The notes under the pieces are model-generated. The model was not told the origin of the DNA. It worked only from the letters and a program-made list of their open reading frames with translations, and did not search any database. From contig JBOFOQ010000033.1 in assembly GCA_051659505.1 (NCBI GenBank), positions 4,573 through 68,572 on the forward strand: a stretch of DNA of 64,000 nucleotides. Direction: 5' to 3'. The position numbers and the translations under genes are program-made. Of this stretch, positions 17,301 through 25,790 are shown one piece after another (position 1 is the first letter of the stretch; every line of letters starts with the position of its first letter). The DNA is from JAGNZR01 sp051659505. GTDB taxonomy: Bacteria; Fusobacteriota; Fusobacteriia; Fusobacteriales; Fusobacteriaceae.

Positions 17301-17937
17301 ACATTTTTGTTGGTTTAAAATCTTTTGAAAGCTTTGGGGATCTTATATTTATTATAAGAGAAAGAAGATCTTCATAGTATTCTACACTATCAAAACCAAA
17401 AAAAATATCGTTCATAGCAGTCATATATTCTCTTTGAGATTGAAAAAAATATCCACTTTCCTCCATAATATTCTTCATCTGTTTTTTCTGCAAAACAATT
17501 TCTTCACCAAGTTCTTTTCTTTTTAATTTTATATCTTGTCCAATTCTTTTTCCATCTCTAACAATAAAATACCAGATATCTGTATTTTTATCTTTTTGAG
17601 CTTTAATTCCCATTCCAACTGTTATATAATTTTCTATTCCACTTTTTTTAAGCTCCATAAAAAGATATGCAGTACGTTCTGTTTCCCCTTCTCTTACAAG
17701 CATATAGTTATCTAATTTTCTAGAAATAGTTCCAAAAGGGTCTAATCTTCCAGGAGCTCTATTTCCATCTAGAAGTAAAGGAATAAAACTTTGTAAAGTT
17801 ACAGATTTTCCAGAACCATTACCACCTCTAAGGAGAAGTTTCCCGTTATGTAAAGGAATTTCTTCATAGTCATAATACCAAAAATTTACTATTCCTAATT
17901 TATTTATTTGCCACCTATCTTTCCTCTTCTTTTCCAT
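14377..17937 (-). CDS. jetC: Wadjet type II SMC-like ATPase JetC (TIGR02680 family)
   Basis: MukB/SMC-like motor of 1186 residues. The N-terminal ATPase half has Walker A GGNGSGKSVT (about residues 37-46). Two long charged coiled-coil arms flank a hinge-like centre at about residues 530-640. The C-terminal half carries the ABC signature YQLSGGEKAISMYLP and the Walker B RIVAMDEAFAGVDE. Family members extrude DNA loops with JetA and JetB and present small circular DNA to JetD. The ATG at 17937 is preferred; in-frame GTG (17943) and TTG (17946) sit between it and GGGAAGG, so the start is not certain. It overlaps jetB by 23 bases. Confidence 0.93.
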   Translation of the reverse strand: MEKKRKDRWQINKLGIVNFWYYDYEEIPLHNGKLLLRGGNGSGKSVTLQSFIPLLLDGNRAPGRLDPFGTISRKLDNYMLVREGETERTAYLFMELKKSGIENYITVGMGIKAQKDKNTDIWYFIVRDGKRIGQDIKLKRKELGEEIVLQKKQMKNIMEESGYFFQSQREYMTAMNDIFFGFDSVEYYEDLLSLIINIRSPKLSKDFKPTKMYEILNDSLKTLDKDDLKGITEAMEEMDIIKNKIEDSKNAQILAREIGVIFQEYNKINLFNKKKNQDEKSVELDKNLNKFQALEDEMLDIERKLEEFQEEKNYLEIEKQRIEERKELLKKEDNFSKYEERFNKKNEKLNDKKHLLNSKIHLCSKEQEIFKSVQEKEQNILSELTVELRNLKISELYTPEQLKINLEKFKQLLKNVRKDIEKYEILKNTFKNLEVKLEENELKIESEKKESLRLENLLVEIVEDYKEKIIQWQDKCEVLKFSNKEIIQINELLNVSMVQGEIEKLRIYMNEIYYNHERSIKLRLERLTLNNSREKTIERLEKKEIPFKELHTLTGLDIILVSEKYKSDALDFRGKEYGNFLFSEELFQKNNDGYYKIGPLSGKTNSEEEKFSKLQLEELLKQLENENKTIPTFENLETGKETLEEFEKKLSYLESKKEEIRDNLTTLNKEIEKLDVKLFSILKDTPIEKTVESLSDLGESRETAFSFVVELISLQKEKEISTSIINNLNENIDSLEEEIEELYDEIKIENKNINLKKSTLETFLEFFKEIDIESIQNELRILNEKSLNLPTQLEKCCIQLGKLESTKENTIKLKEYNETIIKENKFKLEESRKFYKEELSLGYITEIEIQDFKHEGVSSKKLQISLSEIISKHSNALSSYKIKSKLLFSDSEDSERVDYIFTANRNEEPLFNLELYLENQIQELELLITEGDRKIFEEILLENLSQKVLAIIYNSQKWIKQINELMNNMESSSSLKLDLKWEPKKSESEEELSTVELLQLLNGKGRLTENEKKKFSNHFLHKIKKVINRSQKNEENTNYYNIISEVLDFRKWYEFRLFYVKRNEKRREMTNNNFYQLSGGEKAISMYLPLLAALYVRYEYASERAPRIVAMDEAFAGVDEKNIGMLFSHLENLDLDYILNSQILWGDYETVPELAICEILRDENDDNIALINYKWNGKKMENNTYV

Positions 17938-18946
17938 ATTCACCAACTACCTTCCCACATAAAGGATAAATTTTTATCTCGTTTTCTTCATTTTTTATAA
18001 AACTAAAAAATTCTAAAATTTGAAGTATATCTTTTTTTAAATTTTGATTTTTTTTCTCTCTAGAAAGTTTTGTCCATTTTTTTTCATTTTTGTCTCTCAG
18101 TTCTTCTATTAATAAATCAACTTGAGAATGCTCTAATATAAGAGTATCGTCAGCTTTTAATAAAAATTGCCCATTTAAAATTTTATCTCTTATTAGTTTG
18201 TTAAATTGTAAGGCTATTTTATCGTCATCACTTTTTCCTGGAAAACTTTTAAAAATTCCTGAAGTGTCACTAACAACAGTGATTATCATATTTTTATGTA
18301 TTTGAATACTCCAGTTAAGAAACTTATTTAGTGTTTCATCTATCTCATCTTTATATTTTTTGCAATATTCATATTCTTTTTCATAGTCGCTATAAATGAC
18401 ATTATTCATAACTAAATCTCTATAAATTTTAGTTTTTAAATCTATTTTTTCAGGTTCTTCATGAGTATAGCTAGAAGATATAACGTATCTAGAGTTTCCT
18501 AAACTTTCTAAAAGCATCTCTTTTTCTTCTATATCTCCCTCAATTTTATCGATTTCTTTTAATATAGGAATATCTAATGCAAATTTTAGAACTCTTACAA
18601 GTGATATTCTATTTTTGCCATCTAACCAATTAAGTTTTATAGAGTCTTTTAGTTCAGTGAAAAGAAATTGTTTTCCTTTTTCCATATTGTCTAAAAAATA
18701 TAACAATTTAAAGAAAATAATATAATCAAGAACAGAGGTAAAGCACTGTATTCCCATAGAAAAATGAGGTGTTCCAGGACTTTTTTCTAGTTTTAAAAAA
18801 TCTGGTCGAATAATAAGTTTATATTTAAGAAACTCTTCAAGAAACTCTTTATAGTTGTGAGCGTTATCTTTTATCTCATAAAATATATCTTCATCTCTAT
18901 TTTTATAAATCATATAGTTATTAAGTAGATATTTAAGTTTTTCCAT
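17915..18946 (-). CDS. jetB: Wadjet type II subunit JetB (DUF2398/TIGR02678, MukE-like)
   Basis: Accessory subunit of 343 residues of the SMC complex, corresponding to the winged-helix MukE role. The N-terminal part matches the TIGR02678 pattern: a predicted winged-helix region with RPDFLKLEKS, GIQCFTSVLDYIIFFKLLYF and KGKQFLFTELKDSI in order. The start ATG overlaps the jetA stop (TAATG), with AGAGGTG upstream. The 3' end overlaps jetC. Assignment rests on family pattern plus position between a DUF2397-like and a TIGR02680-like gene, which together are diagnostic of type II Wadjet. Confidence 0.87.
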   Translation of the reverse strand: MEKLKYLLNNYMIYKNRDEDIFYEIKDNAHNYKEFLEEFLKYKLIIRPDFLKLEKSPGTPHFSMGIQCFTSVLDYIIFFKLLYFLDNMEKGKQFLFTELKDSIKLNWLDGKNRISLVRVLKFALDIPILKEIDKIEGDIEEKEMLLESLGNSRYVISSSYTHEEPEKIDLKTKIYRDLVMNNVIYSDYEKEYEYCKKYKDEIDETLNKFLNWSIQIHKNMIITVVSDTSGIFKSFPGKSDDDKIALQFNKLIRDKILNGQFLLKADDTLILEHSQVDLLIEELRDKNEKKWTKLSREKKNQNLKKDILQILEFFSFIKNEENEIKIYPLCGKVVGEYGKEEER

Positions 18947-20349
18947 TATTTCACCTCTATTTTAAAATCAGGTAGCTGTAAATCACCATCAGTGGATTTT
19001 AAAATAACCTTATCATTTGAAAGAGTATTTTTACGAGATAAATACTTTAATATCATTTTTCTTTCTTCAGGTGAAAGAATAGGAAGTTTTTTTAATTCTA
19101 AAGTGTAGTTTTCACTAAGTTCAATTAATCTAGATTTTTCTTTTTCTCTTTGAGCTAATTTAATTTTTATTTTTTCTAATTTAGCTTCAGTATTCATTTT
19201 AAGAGGGTTTTTAACTAACGTATTCATAGCTCCTCTTCGTCCTTCAGTTAAAAGAAGCCTCATGGGTTTTTCTTCATAGACTGAAGAGTTTGTGTTTTCT
19301 GTTTCTCTATCTTCAATTCCTTTAATATGTATAGTACCTTCAATTCCTAAAATTTCTGTAGAGAGTATATGTGCCTCTTTAATATTTTTGCAATTTTTAA
19401 ATTTTTCAATTATATATAAATACTCATCTCTCCTATAGCTTATACTTCTATCTTCATAAATTTTCATTGCATATTTAATTATTTTATTTATTATTTCATT
19501 TGTATGGTCAAAAAGAGATTTTATTAAAGGGTCTTTTCCATGTGATTCTACAAACCAATTAATCATACCTTTTAATCTTTCAGAGTTCACTTTCATATAC
19601 TCTATTTTATCTGCTTTTTTTATTCCAGGAATACTCATTTCATATTCATAAACAATTTCTAAAAAATCATTTTGCTCTACCATAATTTCATCTCTTAGAA
19701 CACTGCTAATATCAGAGTGGTTTAGCTGCATATCTTTAATAAAATCATTTAAATATTTAAGGAATTTTTCTTTAAATATTAAAAATTCTTCAATTTTTAG
19801 TATTTCCTCTATTTTCTCAGAGGAAAACTGACTTATAAAATTTGTATAGTTACTACTAAGAGTTTTGAAACTTAATTTCAGCTCATTCCACCATTCGTAA
19901 ATCTCCTTTTCACTGCCTTCTTTCACTTTTTTATATTCCCTAAGAATTTGAGTGAATTTAATCATGAAAGTAGAGTTTAAGTGAGCTTCAGATTCTACAT
20001 TAAGATTTTCGAGAACAACTAACATTTTTTCGATTTCTACTGAATTTTTTGAAATTTGATATTTAAATTCACGATTTTTAAATTCAAGAATAGTTTTTGT
20101 ATTTTTAGTATCAGCATCTGCAATTAAATTTTTCCATTCTAAGAGAGATGCTAAATCAGATTTTAATTGATCCATACTATATTCTTCAAAGTCATCATAA
20201 GAATTTAAAACATCTAAAATCTCCTCTTTGTAACACCAATATCTCATTTCATTGAAAGAGTCAAACATACATTTCATAATAGCCCTGTATCTTTCACTAT
20301 TTTCAACAGTTAAATATTTAACTTCATCTATTTTTCTTCTAAAATTCAT
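18946..20349 (-). CDS. jetA: Wadjet type II subunit JetA (DUF2397/TIGR02677, kleisin-like)
   Basis: Kleisin-like subunit of 467 residues that bridges the JetC heads. The N-terminal region ERYRAIMKCMFDSFNEMRYW, the strategic stretch LKSDLASLLEWKNLIADADT and the REFKYQISKNSVEIE segment follow the DUF2397 pattern. The middle is alpha-helical and the C terminus ends in a small basic/hydrophobic tail. It is the promoter-proximal gene of the operon: AGGTGACTAG precedes the ATG and a TATAAT lies about 30 bases upstream. A terminator for the neighbouring regulator gene isolates the operon. Confidence 0.88.
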   Translation of the reverse strand: MNFRRKIDEVKYLTVENSERYRAIMKCMFDSFNEMRYWCYKEEILDVLNSYDDFEEYSMDQLKSDLASLLEWKNLIADADTKNTKTILEFKNREFKYQISKNSVEIEKMLVVLENLNVESEAHLNSTFMIKFTQILREYKKVKEGSEKEIYEWWNELKLSFKTLSSNYTNFISQFSSEKIEEILKIEEFLIFKEKFLKYLNDFIKDMQLNHSDISSVLRDEIMVEQNDFLEIVYEYEMSIPGIKKADKIEYMKVNSERLKGMINWFVESHGKDPLIKSLFDHTNEIINKIIKYAMKIYEDRSISYRRDEYLYIIEKFKNCKNIKEAHILSTEILGIEGTIHIKGIEDRETENTNSSVYEEKPMRLLLTEGRRGAMNTLVKNPLKMNTEAKLEKIKIKLAQREKEKSRLIELSENYTLELKKLPILSPEERKMILKYLSRKNTLSNDKVILKSTDGDLQLPDFKIEVK

Positions 20350-20435
20350 CTAGTCACCTACTTTTTTTATATATTATATCATATCAGTTTTTTTATAGAA
20401 GATAAATGTAGAAATCTCCCAGTAAAAATGTGAAC

Positions 20436-20480
20436 AAAAAAGTGTAACACCTCTTTAATATAAGGAAATTACACTTTTTT
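20436..20480. terminator. Terminator hairpin of the HxlR-type gene
   Basis: AAAAAAGTGTAA (20436-20447) pairs with TTACACTTTTTT (20469-20480). It lies directly after the HxlR stop codon on the minus strand and upstream of the jetA promoter. Confidence 0.8.
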
Positions 20481-20481
20481 A

Positions 20482-20808
20482 TTATATAAGTTCTAGATGT
20501 TTTTTAGCCCATTCTTCAATCATTTCTAATATAGGTAAAAGAGCTAATCCTTTTTCTGTAAGCCTATATTCTACTCGAGGTGAAGGTTCAGAATAAGCAA
20601 TTCTCTTTACTATCTCCTCCTCCTCTAAAGCTTTTAATTGTTCTGTTAGTATCTTATGAGTAATTCCATTTATTCTTCTTTGAAGTTCTAAAAACCTAAC
20701 AGGTTCGTCTTTCAAATGACATAGAATTAATCCTTTCCATTTTCCACGGATAAATTCTAATCCTAAATCAAGATGGCAAAGATAGTTTTTCTCTTTATAA
20801 TTTAGCAT
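20482..20808 (-). CDS. HxlR-family (winged-helix) transcriptional regulator
   Basis: Regulator of 108 residues that should bind DNA as a dimer. The family core reads GKWKGLILCHLKDEPVRFLE, followed by LQRRINGITHKILTEQLKAL and the wing residues PRVEYRLTEKG. A single cysteine at position 11 stands where the HypR/YodB/QorR members carry a redox- or electrophile-sensing cysteine. It is divergently transcribed from an Old Yellow Enzyme reductase gene across a 215-base gap, so it most probably controls that gene in response to quinones, electrophiles or disulfide stress. Family call strong; the signal is inference. Confidence 0.9.
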   Translation of the reverse strand: MLNYKEKNYLCHLDLGLEFIRGKWKGLILCHLKDEPVRFLELQRRINGITHKILTEQLKALEEEEIVKRIAYSEPSPRVEYRLTEKGLALLPILEMIEEWAKKHLELI

Positions 20809-21023
20809 TTTATCTCCCTTTTAATAAAAAAATAGTACCTTTATTTTAACATTTTAACTATTAATGTCAAACAATAAAAAAATTGAAAATATTTCAATGA
20901 CAAAAACTTGATGAGATTAAATCACTAGAAAAAATTAAATGACCTTACAAAAAAGTGCGTACTTGTAAAAAAAAATAGAATAGAATATAATTTTAATTAT
21001 AAGATAAATAAAGGAGAATAACA

Positions 21024-22124
21024 ATGAAAAGAATTTTTGACAAAGTGAAACTAGGTAATTTAGAAATGAAAAATAGAATAATAAGAGGAGCACTTTGGGA
21101 AGATTTAGCTGATGAAAAAGGACATATGACTCCAGAACTTTCTGCCATTTATGAGGAATTAGCTCAAGGTGGAGCTGGAACTCTTATTACAGGATATGCT
21201 TTTGTTACTAAAGATGAACAACCAAATCCTGGGATGTTAGGTATTTATGATGATAGTTTTATAGAAGAGTATCAAGAGTTTACTAATAAAATTCATAAAT
21301 ACAAAACTAATATTATAATGCAAATAGTTTATGGTGGGTTTATGACAGAATTTAATGTAGGTGAGAGAATTATTTGGGGACCTTCAACTATGCAAAATGA
21401 GAATACAGGTACATGGGCTAAAGAAATAACAAAAGAGGAGATAAAGATTTTAGTTAAAGCCTATGCAGATGCAGCATTAAGAGTAAAAAAATCAGGATTT
21501 GATGGAGTTGAAATACATTGTGGTCATGGTTATTTACTAAGTCAGTTTCTATCTCCTTATTACAATAAAAGAAATGATGAATATGGTGGAAGTATAGAAA
21601 ATAGAGGAAGAATTATATTTGAAATTTTTACTGCTATGAGAGAAGCAGTAGGCAATGATTTTTCTATTTGGATAAAATTGAATTCTGCTGATTATGTAAA
21701 AGAGGGTGGGCTTACAGAAAATGATAGTATGTATGTAGCGAAAAAACTTTCACAATTAGGAATTGATGCTATTGAAGTTACTGGTGGAAATGAATCAATA
21801 AAAGAGGTTGGAGAAAATAATTTAGGTGCTGCGAGACAAAAGGTTATTGTTTCAAAAGATAAGGAATCATATTTTAGAGATTATGCTAAAAAAATAGCAG
21901 AAATAGTAGAAACACCAATTATTTTAATAGGTGGAAATAGGCATATAGATGTAATGGAGGATATTTTAAATAGTTCTAAAGTAAGTTTCTTTTCAATGTC
22001 TAGACCACTTACTTGTGAACCTAACTTAGTAAATATTTGGATGTCTGGAAATTTAAAAAAACCAAAATGTGTATCTTGTAATAAGTGTTATTTTACAGAG
22101 GGTAAGAGATGTATTTTTAATTAA
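21024..22124 (+). CDS. Old Yellow Enzyme family NADH:flavin oxidoreductase
   Basis: FMN-dependent ene-reductase of 366 residues with the single TIM-barrel domain of the family. Recognisable elements are KNRIIRGAL at the N terminus, EIHCGHGYLLSQFLSPYYNK (His pair for substrate binding, about residues 171-190), NDEYGGSIENRGRI and a phosphate-binding IGGNRH near residue 300. The C terminus has four cysteines in CVSCNKCYF and RCIF, reminiscent of the Fe-S cluster segment of two-domain dienoyl-CoA reductases but with different spacing and no following flavin domain; cluster binding is doubtful. AAAGGAGAATAAC precedes the ATG. Divergent HxlR regulator suggests induction by electrophiles. Confidence 0.9.
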   Translation: MKRIFDKVKLGNLEMKNRIIRGALWEDLADEKGHMTPELSAIYEELAQGGAGTLITGYAFVTKDEQPNPGMLGIYDDSFIEEYQEFTNKIHKYKTNIIMQIVYGGFMTEFNVGERIIWGPSTMQNENTGTWAKEITKEEIKILVKAYADAALRVKKSGFDGVEIHCGHGYLLSQFLSPYYNKRNDEYGGSIENRGRIIFEIFTAMREAVGNDFSIWIKLNSADYVKEGGLTENDSMYVAKKLSQLGIDAIEVTGGNESIKEVGENNLGAARQKVIVSKDKESYFRDYAKKIAEIVETPIILIGGNRHIDVMEDILNSSKVSFFSMSRPLTCEPNLVNIWMSGNLKKPKCVSCNKCYFTEGKRCIFN

Positions 22125-22130
22125 AAATAG

Positions 22131-22163
22131 TGGGGATTTCTAAAAAAGATTTCCCCATTTTTT
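22131..22163 (+). terminator. Terminator of the flavin oxidoreductase gene
   Basis: TGGGGA (22131-22136) pairs with TCCCCA (22152-22157), followed by six T. Confidence 0.7.
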
Positions 22164-22366
22164 ATGTGCTAATATTTGCATTATATTATAAATGTAAAAA
22201 GACGTGAACATCTCCAGTAAAAATAGTGTAAATATTAAGTGAAAAACAAGTTATTAACACTTTACAATTTATTTACTAAAAAGAAATAACTGCTTTACTT
22301 TAAATTGATACACTGAACTATAGGAACTAATTAATTGTAAAATAAAGCACAAAGGGGAGAAGCATA

Positions 22367-23359
22367 GTGAGAAATAAAAAAAAAATGAAGTTAATAAAAG
22401 GATTTTTTGTAATAGTAATGATAATTTTAGGTTTAAACTTAGGACTAGAAAAAGCGATAGCAGAAAATGGAAGAGTTCTTATTTATTCAAATGCAGAAGA
22501 TGAATACATAGATATAATTAATAATGAATTGAGTAAAAAAGGGTTAGATACAGAAGTTGAAATTGTAAAATTTAGTACTTCAGATTTAGCAGGAAAAATG
22601 GCGATAGAAAATAAAAATACTGAGGCAGATATACTTATTTTTTCATCATTTTACTTAGAAACTTATAAAGAAAAATATAACATGATAAAAAAACATGGTT
22701 TTGATGAAACAAAAATTGTAAAAGAGTTTAGAAATGAATACTATATTCCTTTCCTAGCTTTTTCAGGAAGTATTTTCTATAATACGATTGAGTTAGAAAA
22801 AAGAAAATTACCAATTCCCAAAAGTTATAAAGATTTAGCTAATCCAGTATATAAAGGGCAAATTAGTTTTCCAAATTTAGAATTATCAACAACAGGATGG
22901 TTAATGGTTCAATCAATTATAGACAATTATACTGAAGAAGAAGCTAAAGAGATAATAGAAGGAATAAAAATAAATGCTGGACCCCATATTGAGTCTAGTG
23001 GTTCTGCTCCAATAAAAAAAGTTCAATCTGGGGAAATAGCAATTGGTGTTGGAATAAGACATCAAGCTATAATTAGAAAAGAACAAGGTATACCTGTCGA
23101 AATTATAGATCCAAAAGAGGGTAATTACACAATAACAGAATCAGTTGCTCTTATAAATGATAACCCTCATTCAAGAAAAGTTTTAGAGATAATAACATCA
23201 AAAGAAGTTCATGAAAAAATATTATTAGTAAATGCATTTAAAATTTATGAGGAAGATGTTGTGCCAACAAATTCTACAATGAATCCTAAAATTTTCTCAA
23301 AACATTTAACAGAAAATTTATTAAATGAGCATATAAAAATATTTAAAAATAAAAAATAA
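22367..23359 (+). CDS. phnS: 2-aminoethylphosphonate ABC transporter binding protein (PhnS-type)
   Basis: Exported binding protein of 330 residues. The start is GTG at 22367, placed 8 bases after GGGGAG; a later in-frame ATG (22385) is possible. A basic, then hydrophobic N terminus (FFVIVMIILGLNLG) is a signal peptide. The mature part has the iron/phosphonate-type binding-protein fold (VLIYSNAEDEYID at the start, then NPVYKGQISFPNLELSTTGW). The AEP assignment rests on the operon: ATPase, fused permease, phosphonatase and AEP transaminase follow on the same strand with no terminator between. By itself the protein could equally be an iron or putrescine binder. Confidence 0.82.
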   Translation: MRNKKKMKLIKGFFVIVMIILGLNLGLEKAIAENGRVLIYSNAEDEYIDIINNELSKKGLDTEVEIVKFSTSDLAGKMAIENKNTEADILIFSSFYLETYKEKYNMIKKHGFDETKIVKEFRNEYYIPFLAFSGSIFYNTIELEKRKLPIPKSYKDLANPVYKGQISFPNLELSTTGWLMVQSIIDNYTEEEAKEIIEGIKINAGPHIESSGSAPIKKVQSGEIAIGVGIRHQAIIRKEQGIPVEIIDPKEGNYTITESVALINDNPHSRKVLEIITSKEVHEKILLVNAFKIYEEDVVPTNSTMNPKIFSKHLTENLLNEHIKIFKNKK

Positions 23360-23386
23360 ATAGAAAGAGAAAAAAAGGAGTTTGAA

Positions 23387-24133
23387 ATGCTTGAAATAAA
23401 AAATATAACTAAAAAATACGATGATAAAACAATATTAAATAATATCTCTTTAAGTATAAAAGAAAATGATTTTATTTCAATACTAGGTCCTAGTGGTTGC
23501 GGGAAAACAACTCTTTTAAAAATATTATTAGGTATAGAAATACCTTGTGAGGGCGAACTTCTTCTAGATAAAAAAAATATTATTCATACAAAACCTAGTG
23601 AGAGAAAATTCAGCATAGCTTTTCAAAATTATGCACTTTTTCCACATCTTAATGCAATGGAAAATATAAGGTATGGTATAAAAAATCAGGAGGAGCCAAT
23701 ATGCGAATCTGAGCTAGAAAATATAATAGATATAATGGATTTAAAGGAACATATAAAAAAACCTATTTCAAGTTTAAGTGGTGGGCAAAAGCAAAGAGTG
23801 AGTTTAGCAAGAGCTTTAGCGGTAAAACCAAGAGTTCTTCTATTAGATGAACCTATAAGTGCACTTGATGGAATGGTGAAAGAAAAAGTAAAAAAATTAA
23901 TAATGGCAAGTGCTAAAAAGCTAGGAATAACAATAATAATGGTTACTCATGACCCAGAAGAAGCTTTAACAATGGGAAATAAAGTATTAATTTTAAACGA
24001 GGGGTGTATAGTACAGTTTGATACTCCTGCTAACATAATAAAAAATCCTAAATCTGATTTTGTTGATAAGTTTATAAATGATCTTTTAATATTAAAATTT
24101 AATAATATAAAAGAGGTATTAGATGCAGAATAG
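23387..24133 (+). CDS. phnT: 2-aminoethylphosphonate ABC transporter ATPase (PhnT-type)
   Basis: Cytoplasmic ATPase of 248 residues. It has Walker A GPSGCGKTT (residues about 36-44), the signature LSGGQKQRVSLARAL (about 133-147), Walker B VLLLDEP and the switch His in MVTHDPEEA. It lacks the long regulatory C-terminal domain seen in many iron or sugar importers of this group. RBS AAGGAG is 6-7 bases before ATG. The 3' end overlaps the permease gene by 11 bases, so the two proteins are translationally coupled. Confidence 0.87.
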   Translation: MLEIKNITKKYDDKTILNNISLSIKENDFISILGPSGCGKTTLLKILLGIEIPCEGELLLDKKNIIHTKPSERKFSIAFQNYALFPHLNAMENIRYGIKNQEEPICESELENIIDIMDLKEHIKKPISSLSGGQKQRVSLARALAVKPRVLLLDEPISALDGMVKEKVKKLIMASAKKLGITIIMVTHDPEEALTMGNKVLILNEGCIVQFDTPANIIKNPKSDFVDKFINDLLILKFNNIKEVLDAE

Positions 24134-25730
24134 AAAATTAAATTTCATAAGCTCATTTGTTATTACTTATTTAATATTATTTTTACTGATTCCTTTTACA
24201 CTTTTAGTAACTTATGGTTTTGTTAAGAATAGTGGTTTTTCTTTAGATAATTTAATTAGTGTTTTAAAAGATAAAGATTTTTATGATTCCTTTCTTAAAA
24301 GTATATTTTTAGCAGGTATAAGTTCCGCTTTAGCAACATCTTTGGCCCTTGCAATAGTATACTTAATAAGAAAAACAAAAGTTTTTAGTTGGTATAAAGT
24401 GGTATTGAAAAATTTGGTGGTTCTTCCGATGTTACTCCCGTCTATAAGTTATGGTTTTTCTATAATTTATGTGTTTGGAGCTAATGGAATAGTAAAAAAA
24501 ATTATAGGAACTCCAATAATTGATATATATTCATATCAAGGTCTTATTTTAGGATACGTAATTTACATAATTGGACCTGTATTTATGATTGTAAATAATA
24601 GTTTTAGATACTTAGATGGAAATTTATATACTATATCAAAAGTTTTGAATGATACGAAATGGCAAACCTTTAAAAATGTAACTTTTCAAGGAATGAAATC
24701 AAGCCTTATAAATGCATTCATAGTAGGTTTTACACTAGCTTTCTCAGATTTTGGTCTACCAATGGCACTAAACTATGATACCTTAGCAAAGTATCTTTAT
24801 AGAACAACACTAGGTTCAGTTCCTCAAATAGGAAAAGGAGCAATAGTTGGAGTTATATTATTAATGATTCCTCTTATTAATTATTTAATAATTATTTACT
24901 ATCAAAAGAAATATAATAATTTTGAAAATACACAACAAGTTCAGCCTAGTGAGAATAAAAAAAGAGATTTTTTGTTATGTGGAATAACTTTAATTTATAT
25001 GTTGATAATCGTATTGATATTTGCAGTAATATTTATAGTTCCATTTGTAAAAAACTGGCCTTATGACCTAAATTTTAGCTTAGATATTTGGAATGCAAAT
25101 AATTTAAAACGAATAAATTTTTATAGAAATATAGTGTCGACATTTAAAGTAGCTATTTATACAGTAATAATAGGCACAACAATGACATTTTTAACTGCTC
25201 TTGTAACAACTAGGTCAAATAATAAGTTAAAAAAAGTTATAGATACAGTGTGTTTAATGCCTAATATAATTCCAGGAATGAGTTTAGGATTAGGTTATTT
25301 ACTAATAGTAAGTAATTATAAGTTGTCAAAATATGCACTTATAACGATGATTATATTAAATAGTATACATTTTTTTACATCACCGTATTTATTGTTTAAA
25401 AATTCATTGGAAAAAATAAATAGTAATTTAGAAGATATTTCATATGTGTTAGGAGATTCCTATTTAAAAACTATAATAAAAGTTCTAATCCCTAATTTGA
25501 AAGGAGCTTTTATAGATGTAATAAGTTATCTTTTTATGAGTTCATTTACAACTATAAGTGCACTTATATTTGTTTCAACATACAGAGTTCAAACTTTACC
25601 TTTAAGTATAAAAACTTTAGAACAAAATAATCAGTTTAATCTAATTTTTGCACTCTCAATTATAATATTAATTATAAATTTAATAATTAACAATTTAAAA
25701 AATTATTATCATAAAAAAATAGAAAAATAA
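24123..25730 (+). CDS. phnU: 2-aminoethylphosphonate ABC transporter permease, fused two-domain form
   Basis: Inner-membrane protein of 535 residues made of two permease domains joined in one chain, each with about six hydrophobic segments. The first carries the ATPase-docking loop near SKVLNDTKWQTFKNVTFQGM (about 178-197); the second near YVLGDSYLKTIIKVLIPNLK (about 440-459). This fused arrangement is known from FbpB-like iron permeases and from the PhnU type of AEP transporters. The linker between domains (about residues 260-285) is polar. Overlaps phnT and is followed by an A-rich repeat and then phnX. Confidence 0.87.
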   Translation: MQNRKLNFISSFVITYLILFLLIPFTLLVTYGFVKNSGFSLDNLISVLKDKDFYDSFLKSIFLAGISSALATSLALAIVYLIRKTKVFSWYKVVLKNLVVLPMLLPSISYGFSIIYVFGANGIVKKIIGTPIIDIYSYQGLILGYVIYIIGPVFMIVNNSFRYLDGNLYTISKVLNDTKWQTFKNVTFQGMKSSLINAFIVGFTLAFSDFGLPMALNYDTLAKYLYRTTLGSVPQIGKGAIVGVILLMIPLINYLIIIYYQKKYNNFENTQQVQPSENKKRDFLLCGITLIYMLIIVLIFAVIFIVPFVKNWPYDLNFSLDIWNANNLKRINFYRNIVSTFKVAIYTVIIGTTMTFLTALVTTRSNNKLKKVIDTVCLMPNIIPGMSLGLGYLLIVSNYKLSKYALITMIILNSIHFFTSPYLLFKNSLEKINSNLEDISYVLGDSYLKTIIKVLIPNLKGAFIDVISYLFMSSFTTISALIFVSTYRVQTLPLSIKTLEQNNQFNLIFALSIIILIINLIINNLKNYYHKKIEK

Positions 25731-25780
25731 ATAGAAAGAAAAATAGAAAGAAAAATAGAAAAATAAAAATAAAAAAATGG
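25716..25780 (+). repeat. A/G-rich short tandem repeat between phnU and phnX
   Basis: ATAGAAAGAAAA occurs at 25731-25742 and 25743-25754, with imperfect further copies on both sides, spanning the phnU stop codon and ending 10 bases before the phnX ribosome site. Slipped-strand change of copy number would alter the spacing but no reading frame except the last codons of phnU. Confidence 0.6.
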
Positions 25781-25790
25781 AGGTAACATT

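Noticed and set aside
25716..25780. A-rich tandem repeats as a CRISPR-like or origin element
   Set aside because: Units are 12 bases, imperfect, without spacers, and are explained by simple-sequence slippage.
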